64,000 nt of DNA from positions 62,001 to 126,000 of the forward strand of contig JAJYYE010000004.1 in assembly GCA_021801265.1 (NCBI GenBank), in the 5' to 3' direction. Position 1 is the stretch's first letter. Every line of letters starts with the position of its first letter. A model generated the notes under the pieces. It saw nothing but the letters and a program-made list of their open reading frames with translations. It was not told where the DNA came from and did no database searches. A program made the translations under genes and the position numbers. Below are positions 53,579-64,000 of the stretch, piece after piece. This DNA is from Pseudomonadota bacterium. GTDB taxonomy: Bacteria; Pseudomonadota; Gammaproteobacteria; Halothiobacillales; Halothiobacillaceae.

Positions 53579-54802
53579 ATGAAAGAAGCCTTGCCGTCCG
53601 ATCATTCCGTCGACAAAAAATTTGGCGTGCATCCCGATGTACTCAAACTGGGTTTGGTGAGCTTTCTGACGGATCTGAGTTCCGAGATGATTTTTTCCGT
53701 CTTTGCGATCTTTTTCACCACAATTGCGGGCGCTTCGGCGGCCTTGCTCGGCGTGATTGAAGGGCTTGCCGACTTATCCGCCTCCTCTTTGAATTACCTT
53801 TCCGGCTGGCTATCGGATCGATCCGGCAAACGTAAAATCTTCGCACTGGCCGGGTATGGTTTCTCGACGCTGGCCAAAGCGATTCTCCTCATCTCCAGTT
53901 CGGTCGCGGGTCTGGGTATTTTTCGGATCATCGAACGGCTGGGTAAAAGTTTTCGAGGTCCGCCTCGTGATGCCTGGCTCTCTGCGGTTGCGGACCAGCG
54001 TAAACGCGGTTTTTCATTTGGTGTGCATAAGGCGCTGGATAAATCCGGTGCGGTGTTTGGGCCATTGGTGGCTTACGGCCTGCTTTCCTGGTTGGGGGAT
54101 GGTGCCCCGACGTTTCATATTTTGTTCTGGGTTGCACTCGTTCCCGCCTTGCTCAGCGTCATTGTCTTGAGTTTCGTCAAGGAACAACCGGGGGTCGCGC
54201 ACCCGCGTGACAATATGTTTGAGGCATGGAAAGCCCTCAGCCCGGAATTCAAGCGCTACCTGGTTACGGCAGGGATCTTCTCGCTGGCCTATTTTAGCTT
54301 TGGCTTTTTGCTGCTGCGTGCGCATAGCGTGGGTTTTGCAGTCAAGGATATTGTGTTGCTCTACGCCTTGTTCAATATTGCGTGTGTCGTGGCGGCACCG
54401 CTGATGGGCAAACTCAGCGATCACATCGGGCGGGCTCGAATCATCATGCTGGGCTATCTGGTCTATTTATTGATGTGCCTCGGCTTTGCGTTTGCATCCA
54501 CACAAGGGCAAATCATCGTACTGTTCGTTTTTTATGGCGTGTTTTATGCGATTGACGAAGCGCAAAGCAAGGCATTTATCACGGATCTTGAGTTTGAACG
54601 CCGCGCCTCGGCCATTGGCCTGTATAACTTTGTGACCGGCCTGATTTATCTGCCGGCATCGTTGATTGCCGGGCTATTATGGTTGACACACCCGTCGAGC
54701 GCGTTCCTTGTGGCGGCCGGCATCGCGTTCATCGCACTGACAGTATTCTCGATACTGCGCCCGGATAAGCATCACAGTGCCGACATCACGCCCGCCCCAT
54801 GA
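53579..54802 (+). CDS. MFS transporter
   Basis: A 407-aa major facilitator with about 12 membrane spans. Family features include SFLTDLSSEMIFSVFAIFF in TM1 and the loop GWLSDRSGKRK between TM2 and TM3. It belongs to the branch with RGPPRDAWLSAVADQRKRG, often annotated only as 'MFS transporter'. Substrate is unknown. It is preceded by 254 bp with no gene I can support. The 139-bp gap to atpD suggests a separate promoter for the ATPase. A GGAGTGAGACGTTC ribosome region supports the start. Confidence 0.87.
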   Translation: MKEALPSDHSVDKKFGVHPDVLKLGLVSFLTDLSSEMIFSVFAIFFTTIAGASAALLGVIEGLADLSASSLNYLSGWLSDRSGKRKIFALAGYGFSTLAKAILLISSSVAGLGIFRIIERLGKSFRGPPRDAWLSAVADQRKRGFSFGVHKALDKSGAVFGPLVAYGLLSWLGDGAPTFHILFWVALVPALLSVIVLSFVKEQPGVAHPRDNMFEAWKALSPEFKRYLVTAGIFSLAYFSFGFLLLRAHSVGFAVKDIVLLYALFNIACVVAAPLMGKLSDHIGRARIIMLGYLVYLLMCLGFAFASTQGQIIVLFVFYGVFYAIDEAQSKAFITDLEFERRASAIGLYNFVTGLIYLPASLIAGLLWLTHPSSAFLVAAGIAFIALTVFSILRPDKHHSADITPAP

Positions 54803-54911
54803 GTCTTGATTAACATTCGGTAACAACAACAGGTTAGCAGTTCATTGAGAATAATGAGGAATTTATTGGGTGCCAGCACACGGATGACAGAGTACCCGGT
54901 TGAGATTTTAA

Positions 54912-56788
<1,877 letters not shown>

Positions 56789-56796
<8 letters not shown>

Positions 56797-57133
56797 GCCC
56801 TCTGAACATCCGCCCGCAGCGGGCGAAACGAAATTCAGTCGCCAGGTGGGCGAGCAGGCCGCACGCAAACTCAGGGCGCAACGTCATGCCACACAAACCA
56901 TCTGGTCTGGCCTCGGCATGATGGGCATGGTGGGCTGGTCGGTGGCGATCCCCACCCTGCTGGGCGCCGCGTTGGGTATCTGGCTCGATAAACACGTCCA
57001 CACGAGTCATTCGTGGACACTCGCACTGCTGGCGGTTGGCTTGGGACTGGGCTGCTGGCTGGCATGGTACTGGGTGGACAAGGAAGACAAAGCCATCAAC
57101 GCGCCGGAGGAGGAGGAGAAGGAGCATGAATGA
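56789..57133 (+). CDS. atpQ: N-type ATPase AtpQ (AtpI-like)
   Basis: A 114-aa membrane protein with two hydrophobic helices (MMGMVGWSVAIPTLLGAALGI; LALLAVGLGLGCWLAWYWV) and a basic N-terminal stretch (RKLRAQRH). It is an AtpI-family accessory protein in the position of atpQ. It is thought to help assemble the c-ring. The start overlaps the atpC stop by 8 bp. The C-terminus is strongly acidic (EEEEKEHE). Confidence 0.88.
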
Positions 57134-57461
57134 CCCATTAAGTCTCGCCGGAGCATTGAGCATGGGCTTCCTGCTGGGCGTATTTTTTTTTGGCGGGCTT
57201 TGGTGGACGATTCGCCGGGGTATGGCCTCAAACCAAGCCGCATTGTGGTTCCTCGGCAGCATGCTGCTGCGAACGGCTGGCGTTCTGCTGGGGTTCTATT
57301 TTGTCTCGGCAGACGACTGGCACAAATTACTGGCGTGCCTGCTGGGATTCGTCATTGCCCGCTTTGTGATTGCCCGCCGGGTTCGCAGGGCGCAACAACC
57401 GCAATCTTTAGCCCTGGCAGAGGATCGCCAAATTAATCAGGAAACCGATCATGCACCTTAG
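57126..57461 (+). CDS. atpR: N-type ATPase AtpR
   Basis: A 111-aa protein with about three membrane helices (LSMGFLLGVFFFGGLWWTI; WFLGSMLLRTAGVLLGFYFV; KLLACLLGFVIARFVI). It occupies the AtpR position unique to N-ATPase operons and is thought to work with AtpQ. Conserved Arg/Asn-type residues within the membrane segments (IRRG; LLRT) fit AtpR. It overlaps atpQ and atpB. Confidence 0.87.
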   Translation: MNDPLSLAGALSMGFLLGVFFFGGLWWTIRRGMASNQAALWFLGSMLLRTAGVLLGFYFVSADDWHKLLACLLGFVIARFVIARRVRRAQQPQSLALAEDRQINQETDHAP

Positions 57462-58131
57462 TCCGGATGAGATCATCTTCTGGCAATATGGGTTCATCAA
57501 ACTCAACGTCACCATTGTGACCACCTGGGGGCTGATGGGCGTACTCGTCATCGCGGCAAAACTGCTGACCCGCGAACGCTCCACGGTACTTGAGCGTTCA
57601 CGCTGGCAGAACCTCCTGGAAATCATCGTGACCGGTATTAACCAACAAATCAGCGAAGTGGGTTTGCAGCAACCGCAAAAATATCTCGGTTTTCTGGGCT
57701 CCTTGTTTTTGTTCATTGCCACGGCGAGCCTGTTCACCATCGTGCCGGGCTACGACCCCCCGACCGGCTCGCTCTCAACCACGACAGCCCTGGCCATCTG
57801 CGTATTTGTGGCTGTGCCGCTGTTCGGCATCCAGGATCAGGGGCTGGCCGGCTATCTCAAGGAGTACCTGAAGCCCACGGTCATCATGCTGCCGTTCAAT
57901 ATCATCAGCGAACTGTCGCGCACCTTGGCGCTTGCGGTTCGTCTGTTCGGCAACATGATGAGCGGCACGATGATTATTGCGATTTTGCTGACCATTACAC
58001 CCTTCATCTTCCCGATTGCCCTCAGTGTGCTCGGGTTGCTGACCGGCATGGTGCAAGCCTATATCTTCAGTATCCTGGCGGCGGTATATATTGCTGCAGC
58101 CACGCGGGCACGCCAGCCTGCGCCAGAGTAA
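57451..58131 (+). CDS. atpB: N-type ATPase a subunit
   Basis: The 226-aa stator a subunit forming the ion half-channels. The essential arginine is in LSRTLALAVRLFGNMMSG (Arg in ALAVRLFGN). There are about five to six membrane helices. It overlaps atpR by 11 bp and is followed by a 29-bp gap with a good AAAGGA ribosome site for atpE. Length and motifs are normal. Confidence 0.93.
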   Translation: MHLSPDEIIFWQYGFIKLNVTIVTTWGLMGVLVIAAKLLTRERSTVLERSRWQNLLEIIVTGINQQISEVGLQQPQKYLGFLGSLFLFIATASLFTIVPGYDPPTGSLSTTTALAICVFVAVPLFGIQDQGLAGYLKEYLKPTVIMLPFNIISELSRTLALAVRLFGNMMSGTMIIAILLTITPFIFPIALSVLGLLTGMVQAYIFSILAAVYIAAATRARQPAPE

Positions 58132-58160
58132 ACCCAGTAACCCCCACCAAAGGACACCTT

Positions 58161-58442
58161 ATGGACAGCATGACCCTGATCGCCATCGCTTCGATTTTTA
58201 CCGCCGGGCTGACCATCGCCTTGGGCAGTATTGGGCCCGCGCTCGGCGAAGGGCGCGCTGTCGCCACGGCATTGAGCGCACTGGCGCAGCAGCCCGATGC
58301 GGCATCTACCATCACCCGCACCCTGTTTGTGGGCCTGGCCATGATCGAATCGATTGCCATTTACTGCTTTGTGGTCTCGATGATCCTGATCTTCGCCAAC
58401 CCATTCTGGAGCCATGCCACTGCCCTGGCCACAGGAAAGTAA
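58161..58442 (+). CDS. atpE: N-type ATPase c subunit
   Basis: A 93-aa ring-forming hairpin. Aligned to the Ilyobacter Na+ site (P28, Q32, E65, S66, T67, Y70), this protein has Pro26, Glu30, Glu63, Ser64, Ile65 and Tyr68. Two carboxylates (Glu30 and Glu63) are therefore present, and Thr is replaced by Ile. The loop QQPDA between helices is typical. The site looks Na+-compatible but is not the canonical EST version. Short spacing to atpF (3 bp) implies coupling. Confidence 0.93.
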   Translation: MDSMTLIAIASIFTAGLTIALGSIGPALGEGRAVATALSALAQQPDAASTITRTLFVGLAMIESIAIYCFVVSMILIFANPFWSHATALATGK

Positions 58443-58445
58443 CTC

Positions 58446-59237
58446 ATGCTCATCGACTGGTTTACCGTGGCGGCACAGGTTGTCAACTTCCTCATTCTGG
58501 TCTGGTTGTTAAAGCGCTTCCTGTACCGCCCTATCCTCAATGCCATTGACGCGCGCGAACAGCGGATCGCTGCGGCGTTGGCCGATGCCGAAGCGAAAAA
58601 AATCGAAGCCGAACAGGAACGCACCACATTTTCACAAAAGAATCAGTCACTTGACCAAGAGCGCGCTGCACTGATGAGTCAGGCGACGGCTGAGGCGAAC
58701 ACCGAACGTTTACGACTGCTTGATGAGGCGCGACAGGAGTCGACCAACCTCCGCGCACGGTTGCAGGAATCACTGAACATTGAGCAACGCAGCCTGAACG
58801 AGGCGCTCGCTCGTCGCGTGCTTGACGAGGTATTGGCCATTGCCCGCAAGGCCTTGGGCGATTTGGCCGAAACCACACTGGAAGAACGCATGGTCGAGGT
58901 GTTTTTGCGCCGTCTCCCCGCGCTCGACCGTCAGGCAAAAGAAACCCTCGCCAAGGCACTTAAAACTCAATCAGACCCTGCGCTCGTGCGCAGTGCGTTT
59001 GCGCTTTCCAATGAACAATGCCGAGCGATACAAACCGCAGTCAACGAAACCTTCTCGGCAGAAATCCCCTTGCGATTCGAGATTGTGCCCGCACTCATCA
59101 GCGGGATAGAACTCACCACAAACGGACAAAAACTGGCATGGAGTATCGCGGACTATCTGGGCTCACTCGAAAATGCCATCAACGACCTGCCCAAAACCCA
59201 ATCAGAACCCGAAACCAGGCAAGGCGCCGATGTATAA
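58446..59237 (+). CDS. atpF: N-type ATPase b subunit with delta-like C-terminus
   Basis: A 263-aa stator subunit. An N-terminal membrane helix ([21 protein letters not shown]) is followed by a long charged coiled coil (about 30-150). The last ~90 residues resemble the C-terminal part of F-type delta subunits ([20 protein letters not shown]). The operon has no separate delta gene, so this protein probably serves as both b and delta, as seen in N-ATPases. It overlaps atpA by 8 bp. Confidence 0.9.
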   Translation: MLIDWFTVAAQVVNFLILVWLLKRFLYRPILNAIDAREQRIAAALADAEAKKIEAEQERTTFSQKNQSLDQERAALMSQATAEANTERLRLLDEARQESTNLRARLQESLNIEQRSLNEALARRVLDEVLAIARKALGDLAETTLEERMVEVFLRRLPALDRQAKETLAKALKTQSDPALVRSAFALSNEQCRAIQTAVNETFSAEIPLRFEIVPALISGIELTTNGQKLAWSIADYLGSLENAINDLPKTQSEPETRQGADV

Positions 59238-60783
59238 CGAATCCGATCGTCTGCAGCCGCTGTTCGACAGCACGTTCGCTCATCTGCGTCGAGCGCGAGA
59301 AAGCGGTACGCCACACTTGGTCCTGCAGGAAATTGGTGTCATCACCAGCGTCGCGACGGGTATCGCGAAAGTTGCCGGTCTCCCCGGCGTCGGATTCGAA
59401 GAGGTTCTGAAATTTCCCGGCCCTGTCTATGGCATTGCGTTCAATATTGATGAAGAGGAAATTGGCGTTGTCCTGCTGGGTGATTATTCGCAATTAAATG
59501 CGGGCGATGAAGTCACCCGCAGCGGGCACGTGGTTGATGTGCCCGTGGGCGACGGACTGATCGGGCGGATTATCAATCCGATGGGTCGGCCGCTGGACGG
59601 CAAGGGCTCGGTGGTCTCCGGCACGCGACTGCCCATTGAGCGTACGGCACCGCACATCATGGATCGCGCCCCCGTCACCGTCCCCTTGCAAACGGGGATC
59701 AAGGTGATTGATGCACTCATCCCCATTGGTCGCGGCCAGCGAGAACTGATTATCGGCGACCGGCAGACCGGCAAAACCGCGATCGCACTCGACACCATCA
59801 TCAATCAACGCGGGAAAAACGTGTTGTGCGTGTATTGCGCCATTGGCCAGCGCGCGTCCGATGTCGCCAAGGTCGTCGCCGCCTTGCGCGAAAAAGGCGC
59901 GCTCGATTACACCGTCGTGGTCGTCACCGAAGGCAATGATCCGCCCGGCCTCGCCTACATCGCACCCTACGCCGCGACCAGCATCGCCGAGCATTTCATG
60001 GCGCAAGGCCGCGATGTGCTGGTGGTATACGACGATTTGACACAACACGCACGCGCCTATCGCGAGCTCTCGTTATTGCTGCGCCGCCCGCCGGGTCGGG
60101 AAGCGTTTCCCGGCGACATCTTTTACATCCACTCGCGTCTGCTGGAACGGGCCACCCACCTGCGCCCGGAACTCGGCGGCGGATCACTGACTGCACTGCC
60201 GATTATCGAAACCGAGGCGCAGGATATTTCCGCCTACATTCCGACCAACCTGATTTCCATTACCGACGGGCAGATTTACCTCTCGCCCTCGTTATTCGAA
60301 CTGGGTGTGCTGCCGGCGGTCGATGTCGGTAAATCCGTTTCCCGCGTTGGCGGCAAGGCGCAGCGCGCAGCCTATCGGGCCGTGGCAGGCGATTTGAAGC
60401 TCGCCTATGCCCAGTTCGAGGAGCTGGAAACCTTTACCCGGTTTGGGGCTCGGCTGGATGAACATACCCGTCAAATCATCGAGCACGGGCGCCGCATCCG
60501 TGCCTGTCTCAAACAAGCAGAATTCGCGCCGGTATCTGTGGCGGCACAAATCACAATCCTGCTGGCGTTGACTGATGGGCTCTTCGATAACGTCCCGCTT
60601 GAGCAGGTGTCGGCCGCCGAACTCACCCTGCACGAGGCGGCAACCCGCATCCCGACCGAGGTGAGTGCACGGTTCGATATCACCGAAAAATTGAGCCCGG
60701 AAGATCGAAACGCGATGATCGAGATTGCCCGCACGGCGCTCGAACCCTTTCAAGATCAGTCGAAAATCAAGGAAGCATCGTGA
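59230..60783 (+). CDS. atpA: N-type ATPase alpha subunit
   Basis: The 517-aa non-catalytic nucleotide-binding alpha subunit. The P-loop is GDRQTGKTA. Conserved blocks include [30 protein letters not shown] and [10 protein letters not shown]. The start at 59230 (MYNESDRL) overlaps the atpF stop, and a longer frame would read through atpF. It overlaps atpG by 4 bp. Confidence 0.94.
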   Translation: MYNESDRLQPLFDSTFAHLRRARESGTPHLVLQEIGVITSVATGIAKVAGLPGVGFEEVLKFPGPVYGIAFNIDEEEIGVVLLGDYSQLNAGDEVTRSGHVVDVPVGDGLIGRIINPMGRPLDGKGSVVSGTRLPIERTAPHIMDRAPVTVPLQTGIKVIDALIPIGRGQRELIIGDRQTGKTAIALDTIINQRGKNVLCVYCAIGQRASDVAKVVAALREKGALDYTVVVVTEGNDPPGLAYIAPYAATSIAEHFMAQGRDVLVVYDDLTQHARAYRELSLLLRRPPGREAFPGDIFYIHSRLLERATHLRPELGGGSLTALPIIETEAQDISAYIPTNLISITDGQIYLSPSLFELGVLPAVDVGKSVSRVGGKAQRAAYRAVAGDLKLAYAQFEELETFTRFGARLDEHTRQIIEHGRRIRACLKQAEFAPVSVAAQITILLALTDGLFDNVPLEQVSAAELTLHEAATRIPTEVSARFDITEKLSPEDRNAMIEIARTALEPFQDQSKIKEAS

Positions 60784-61667
60784 GCGACACCGCTGCCAAT
60801 CTCCATCGGAAGATTGCCAGTGCGGCAGAACTCGAATCCGTCGTGCGCACAATGAAGGCCATGGCTGCGGCAAGCGTCACACAGTATGAGAACGCCGTGC
60901 GCGCCCTGGACGATTATTACCGCACCGTACAACTGGGGCTGGCCGCCTGTTTTCAACACAACGAACCTTGGGATGCCGCAGCACCCGTACCGACATCAAA
61001 AACCGGCGGAATCATTGCGATTACCTTTGGTTCCGACCAGGGACTCGTGGGTCCATTCAACGAAATCCTGGCCGAATTTGTCGTCGCCACCGTGGAGAAC
61101 CGACCGGGCAAGAAAACGCTATGGACGGTGGGTGAACGGATTCAATCGCGCCTGGCTGACACGCACCTGGACAAGGGGGCAAGCTTCAATCTGCCCAATG
61201 CCATTGGCGCGATTACGCCGCTCGTGGGACAAATTCTGCTTGGAATCGAAGCAAGGCACGAAGCAGGCGATCTCAGAGAAATTCACCTGTTCCATAATCG
61301 CCCTCAGTCCGGCGGGAATTACACCCCCGTGAGCCAACAGCTGCTGCCGCTGGACAATGAGTGGCAGCGTCACCTGGCGACCATCACCTGGCCAACCGGC
61401 AGTTGGCCCGAGGTTCTGGCTGGCGCGGCGCAAACACTGCCAGCACTCGTGCGTGAATATCTGTTTGTTACCCTGTTCAGGGCATGTGCCGAATCGCTGG
61501 CCAGCGAAAATGCCAGCCGTCTGGCTGCGATGCAACGTGCTGAAAAAAATATCGACGAACTGCAGGAAGACCTCAAGCGAACCTATCACCGTCTGCGCCA
61601 AAGCAGTATTGATGAGGAGCTGTTCGATGTCGTGGCTGGCTTCGAGGCGCTGTCCGAATTAAAGTAG
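60780..61667 (+). CDS. atpG: N-type ATPase gamma subunit
   Basis: The 295-aa central rotor shaft. The N-terminal helix ([20 protein letters not shown]) and the C-terminal helix ([20 protein letters not shown]) are the paired coiled coil expected of gamma subunits. The start is a GTG overlapping atpA. Sequence is divergent from housekeeping AtpG, as usual in N-ATPases. It ends the operon. The following 226 bp hold no gene I can support. Confidence 0.9.
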   Translation: MSDTAANLHRKIASAAELESVVRTMKAMAAASVTQYENAVRALDDYYRTVQLGLAACFQHNEPWDAAAPVPTSKTGGIIAITFGSDQGLVGPFNEILAEFVVATVENRPGKKTLWTVGERIQSRLADTHLDKGASFNLPNAIGAITPLVGQILLGIEARHEAGDLREIHLFHNRPQSGGNYTPVSQQLLPLDNEWQRHLATITWPTGSWPEVLAGAAQTLPALVREYLFVTLFRACAESLASENASRLAAMQRAEKNIDELQEDLKRTYHRLRQSSIDEELFDVVAGFEALSELK

Positions 61668-61893
61668 ACCCATCGAGACGATAAACCGAGGTTTGACATA
61701 CCAGGGTTTGCAGCGATGGGGAGCCGCTGATTCAACCTCATCACGGCTGAGCAATTTTTGATGCATATCATCAGGGGAGTTCTGCCTGCACAGGGCCGAC
61801 GAATATCGGCAAAGCAAACAAATGCGCGTCTTATTTTAAAACCCCGTTAATGTGTTAAAAGTTGACATCCTAATGTACTGACAGGAGATATTT

Positions 61894-63558
61894 ATGAATA
61901 ACGATACAGCGACTGACATAAAACCTGAATCTTCTCAACGGCGTGCAACGCTTAAAATACTGGCCGCAGGCGCCGTAACGATGTTGGGCGGCTATGGCCT
62001 TGGCCGCGGGTTAGAACCAAAACTGGCCCAAGCCCAAGGGATGGGCGGAATGATGGGCATGGGCGGCATGTCATCCCAAGCCGCCGCCGTTCAACCCGGC
62101 CTGTTTCAACGCCCCTTACCCATCCCGCCCCAACTGCAGGGCACAGCGGATGCAGCCGGCGTACAAACCTACGCACTCAAAGCTTCGGGTGGCGGCACAG
62201 CCGAACTGGTCGCCGGCCTTAAAACGCCTACCTGGGGCTACAACGGCGCGGTGCTTGGCCCGACATTCCGAATCCCGCAAGGCAAATCCGTTCGCATCCG
62301 GATTGCCAATGCACTGGATCAATCAACAACGGTTCATTGGCATGGTGCCCAGATCCCCGGCAATGTGGATGGCGGCCCCCATAACCTGATTGCGCCCAAG
62401 CAAAATCGGGACGTGTCTTTCACCCTCAATCAGCCTGCCGCCACCTTGTGGTATCACCCGCACCCCGATGGCCGCACGGGCCCACAGGTATTTGCCGGAC
62501 TTGCGGGTTTGGTGCTGATTGATGATGGAATCGATGTGCGGTTAGGCATGCCGCATACCTACGGGGTGGATGACATTCCGCTGGTATTGCAAGATCGTCG
62601 CCTGAATAAAGACGGCGTGCTTGATTACATGCCCGTCAATAGCGATATCATGGGCATGAAGGGTGATCGTTTTCTGGTGAACGGTGCCGAACAACCGTAT
62701 GTGACCGTGCCGGGACAGTGGATACGCCTGCGCTTGCTCAATGGCTCCAACGCCCGTATCTACAATTTGGCTTTCGCGGATAAACGGGCCTTTCATGTGG
62801 TGGCCAGTGATGCAGGCCTGCTTGAGCAACCCGTGGAAATCCATAGCCTGCTGCTTGCACCCGGTGAGCGCGCCGAAATCCTGCTGGATTTAAGCCATGA
62901 TCAGGGGAAAAAACTGGTGCTGCGCAGCGATTCTGCCGACATCATCCCCAGCCTGAGTCAAATGCCGATGGGGCTGGACGGTTTTGATCAAAGCCGCTTT
63001 GATTTACTTGAGTTGCGCGTCGGCGCTCCGGCAGGTCAGGCAGGGAAGCTGCCCAAGCAATTGGTAACCCTGGCCGCGCTCAAATCCGATGCCCCTGCCC
63101 GCCAATTTTTGCTCCAGGATATGAGCATGGGCATGATGCGCGAAATGATGGGCGGTGGCTCACCACCTGCCACGGCGCATACCGGCCCTGGCGGCATGAG
63201 TATGGGTGTGGGCGGCCGAGATACGTTCAGCATCAACGACCAATTCATGAAAATGAACGTCATCAACCAGCGCGTCCGCTTGGGCAGCACCGAGGTCTGG
63301 GAAATTACCAATAAAGGCGGAATGGCACACCCGTTTCATGTTCATGGCACCTCTTTCCAAATCCTCACACGTGATGGGGTTGCCCCACCGGAACACGAGC
63401 GGGGCTGGAAAGATGTGGTGCTCGTTCGAAGTGGGCAAATGGTGCAGATTATTGCCCACTTTAATCAACCCGCTGGCGTCGACCATCCCTTCATGTATCA
63501 CTGCCATATCCTGGAACACGAAGACAACGGCATGATGGGTCAATTTACCGTGATCTGA
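61894..63558 (+). CDS. Tat-exported multicopper oxidase (CueO-like)
   Basis: A 554-aa periplasmic multicopper oxidase, probably oxidising Cu(I) or phenolic substrates. A Tat signal precedes the mature protein (QRRATLKILAAGAVTML, Arg16-Arg17). Copper ligands are in TVHWHG (His148, His150), LWYHPHPDG (His188, His190), HPFHVHG and YHCHILEHED. Two Met/Gly-rich stretches (GMGGMMGMGGMS near residue 50 and MSMGMMREMMGGG near 410) resemble the copper-binding Met-rich insert of CueO. A clear AGGAG ribosome site lies 8 bases upstream. A TTGACA at 61862 could be a promoter -35, but the -10 is unclear. Confidence 0.93.
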   Translation: MNNDTATDIKPESSQRRATLKILAAGAVTMLGGYGLGRGLEPKLAQAQGMGGMMGMGGMSSQAAAVQPGLFQRPLPIPPQLQGTADAAGVQTYALKASGGGTAELVAGLKTPTWGYNGAVLGPTFRIPQGKSVRIRIANALDQSTTVHWHGAQIPGNVDGGPHNLIAPKQNRDVSFTLNQPAATLWYHPHPDGRTGPQVFAGLAGLVLIDDGIDVRLGMPHTYGVDDIPLVLQDRRLNKDGVLDYMPVNSDIMGMKGDRFLVNGAEQPYVTVPGQWIRLRLLNGSNARIYNLAFADKRAFHVVASDAGLLEQPVEIHSLLLAPGERAEILLDLSHDQGKKLVLRSDSADIIPSLSQMPMGLDGFDQSRFDLLELRVGAPAGQAGKLPKQLVTLAALKSDAPARQFLLQDMSMGMMREMMGGGSPPATAHTGPGGMSMGVGGRDTFSINDQFMKMNVINQRVRLGSTEVWEITNKGGMAHPFHVHGTSFQILTRDGVAPPEHERGWKDVVLVRSGQMVQIIAHFNQPAGVDHPFMYHCHILEHEDNGMMGQFTVI

Positions 63559-63560
63559 CC

Positions 63561-63580
63561 CATCAACACACCCGTTGATG
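63561..63580. other. Stem-loop after the multicopper oxidase gene
   Basis: CATCAAC and GTTGATG form a perfect 7-bp stem with a 6-base loop starting 3 bases after the stop codon. The downstream sequence is only mildly T-rich, so it is a possible weak terminator or mRNA 3'-end stabiliser. Confidence 0.45.
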
Positions 63581-63682
63581 ACTGATCAAAATTTGGGCGA
63601 TGGTATGGCCAACGTCTGAATGCTCGACGCAAACACATGAATTTCGTTGCATTTGCATTTATTCATCCTACAATCGGTTTTT

Positions 63683-64000
63683 ATGAAGACACCCCGCTTC
63701 CTGCGTTATCTGATTGTTCTACTCGCGTTCTGGCTCCCGCTGGATAACGCGGTGGCAGGTGCGGTCATTACAGATTGCCCGCTGATGTCTCACGCTTTTG
63801 AGCAAGGAGTTGCGGTTGCAATTAACCCAACTTTAGCACCGCCGTCCACCTCGCTGAGCACTGGGGATGGTGCCATGCCCATGCCGGATCAGAGCAGCCT
63901 ATCTTGCCACCACGATCAGGGTTGCGATCATTGCGGCGTCTGCCTGCTATTGGGTGCTTCGGCGCTACCGAGTCACTATCCCTCACCCGCGGTGACTTCC
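63683..64000 (+). CDS. Secreted Cys/His-rich protein, partial
   Basis: An open frame runs to the right edge (106 codons visible). It starts with a signal peptide (RYLIVLLAFWLPLDNAVA, cut near residue 24). The mature part has a Cys/His cluster LSCHHDQGCDHCGVC after a Met/Pro/Ser-rich linker. This looks like a small DUF2946-type or copper-responsive secreted protein. Its place after a CueO-like oxidase suggests metal handling. I cannot see the end or a catalytic motif. Metal binding is inferred from the residues only. Confidence 0.75.
   Translation, partial: MKTPRFLRYLIVLLAFWLPLDNAVAGAVITDCPLMSHAFEQGVAVAINPTLAPPSTSLSTGDGAMPMPDQSSLSCHHDQGCDHCGVCLLLGASALPSHYPSPAVTS

Noticed and set aside
61668..61893. 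Short antisense frame after atpG (ending near 61771)
   Set aside because: It reads into atpG, has no known domain and no supporting start. I treat the gap as non-coding.

Overview
The window looks like a chromosomal segment of a gammaproteobacterium, plausibly a chemolithotrophic sulfur-oxidiser-like lineage. This rests on gene content (N-type ATPase, group 3b-like NiFe hydrogenase with a full hyp set, rhamnose/mannose capsule genes) and codon style. I cannot name the genus from sequence alone. About 57 intact or partial protein genes can be supported. I see no rRNA, tRNA or CRISPR array.

Layout. (1) 1-975: the edge of an unknown gene and a decayed Phd/YefM-RelE/ParE toxin-antitoxin pair. 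(2) 976-17659, minus strand: a surface-polysaccharide locus. It holds phosphohexomutase (manB), a complete dTDP-L-rhamnose pathway (rfbA, B, D, C), a double-GT2 glycosyltransferase, a 1598-residue methyltransferase/coiled-coil/GT2 protein, the ABC exporter kpsT-kpsM-kpsE, and manC. (3) 17663-30441, minus: a lipid/polyketide biosynthesis block. A highly reducing type I PKS (2506 aa) is translationally coupled to an alpha-oxoamine synthase (AOS). Upstream of it lies an operon for a Rieske oxygenase, stand-alone ketosynthase, acyl carrier protein and alpha/beta hydrolase. (4) 30629-36750, minus: a 'thermostable hemolysin' operon (hemolysin-family/GNAT-like protein, AMP-ligase, heme-oxygenase-like diiron enzyme, TPR protein, SDR) and a porin-like/PBP-like pair. 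(5) 36934-40106, plus: a sensor kinase and an NtrC-type sigma-54 activator, divergent from block 4. (6) 40229-42172, minus: a P1B-type metal ATPase, followed by an IS3 transposase remnant. (7) 42612-53324, plus: hypCABDFE, the four-subunit hydrogenase (hydB, G, D, A) and its protease. (8) 53579-61667, plus: an MFS transporter and the N-ATPase operon atpDCQRBEFAG. (9) 61894-64000: a Tat-exported multicopper oxidase and the start of a Cys/His-rich secreted protein.

How the genes work together. The most unusual feature is that the PKS and AOS genes run with 4-bp overlaps or 3-bp gaps straight into manC, kpsE, kpsM and kpsT. Synthesis of an amino-polyketide (sphingoid-like) lipid and export of a polysaccharide therefore look transcriptionally and translationally linked. 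The upstream hemolysin operon carries a convincing sigma-54 promoter (GG-N10-GC) just 5' of a corrected start codon, and the sigma-54 activator is encoded next door. I infer that blocks 3-5 form one regulated small-molecule or lipid system feeding, or parallel to, the capsule. The hydrogenase and N-ATPase operons are compact, complete and conventional, and read as separate functional cassettes. A family of inverted, roughly 24-bp REP-like repeats sits in three intergenic gaps of the polysaccharide/PKS half.
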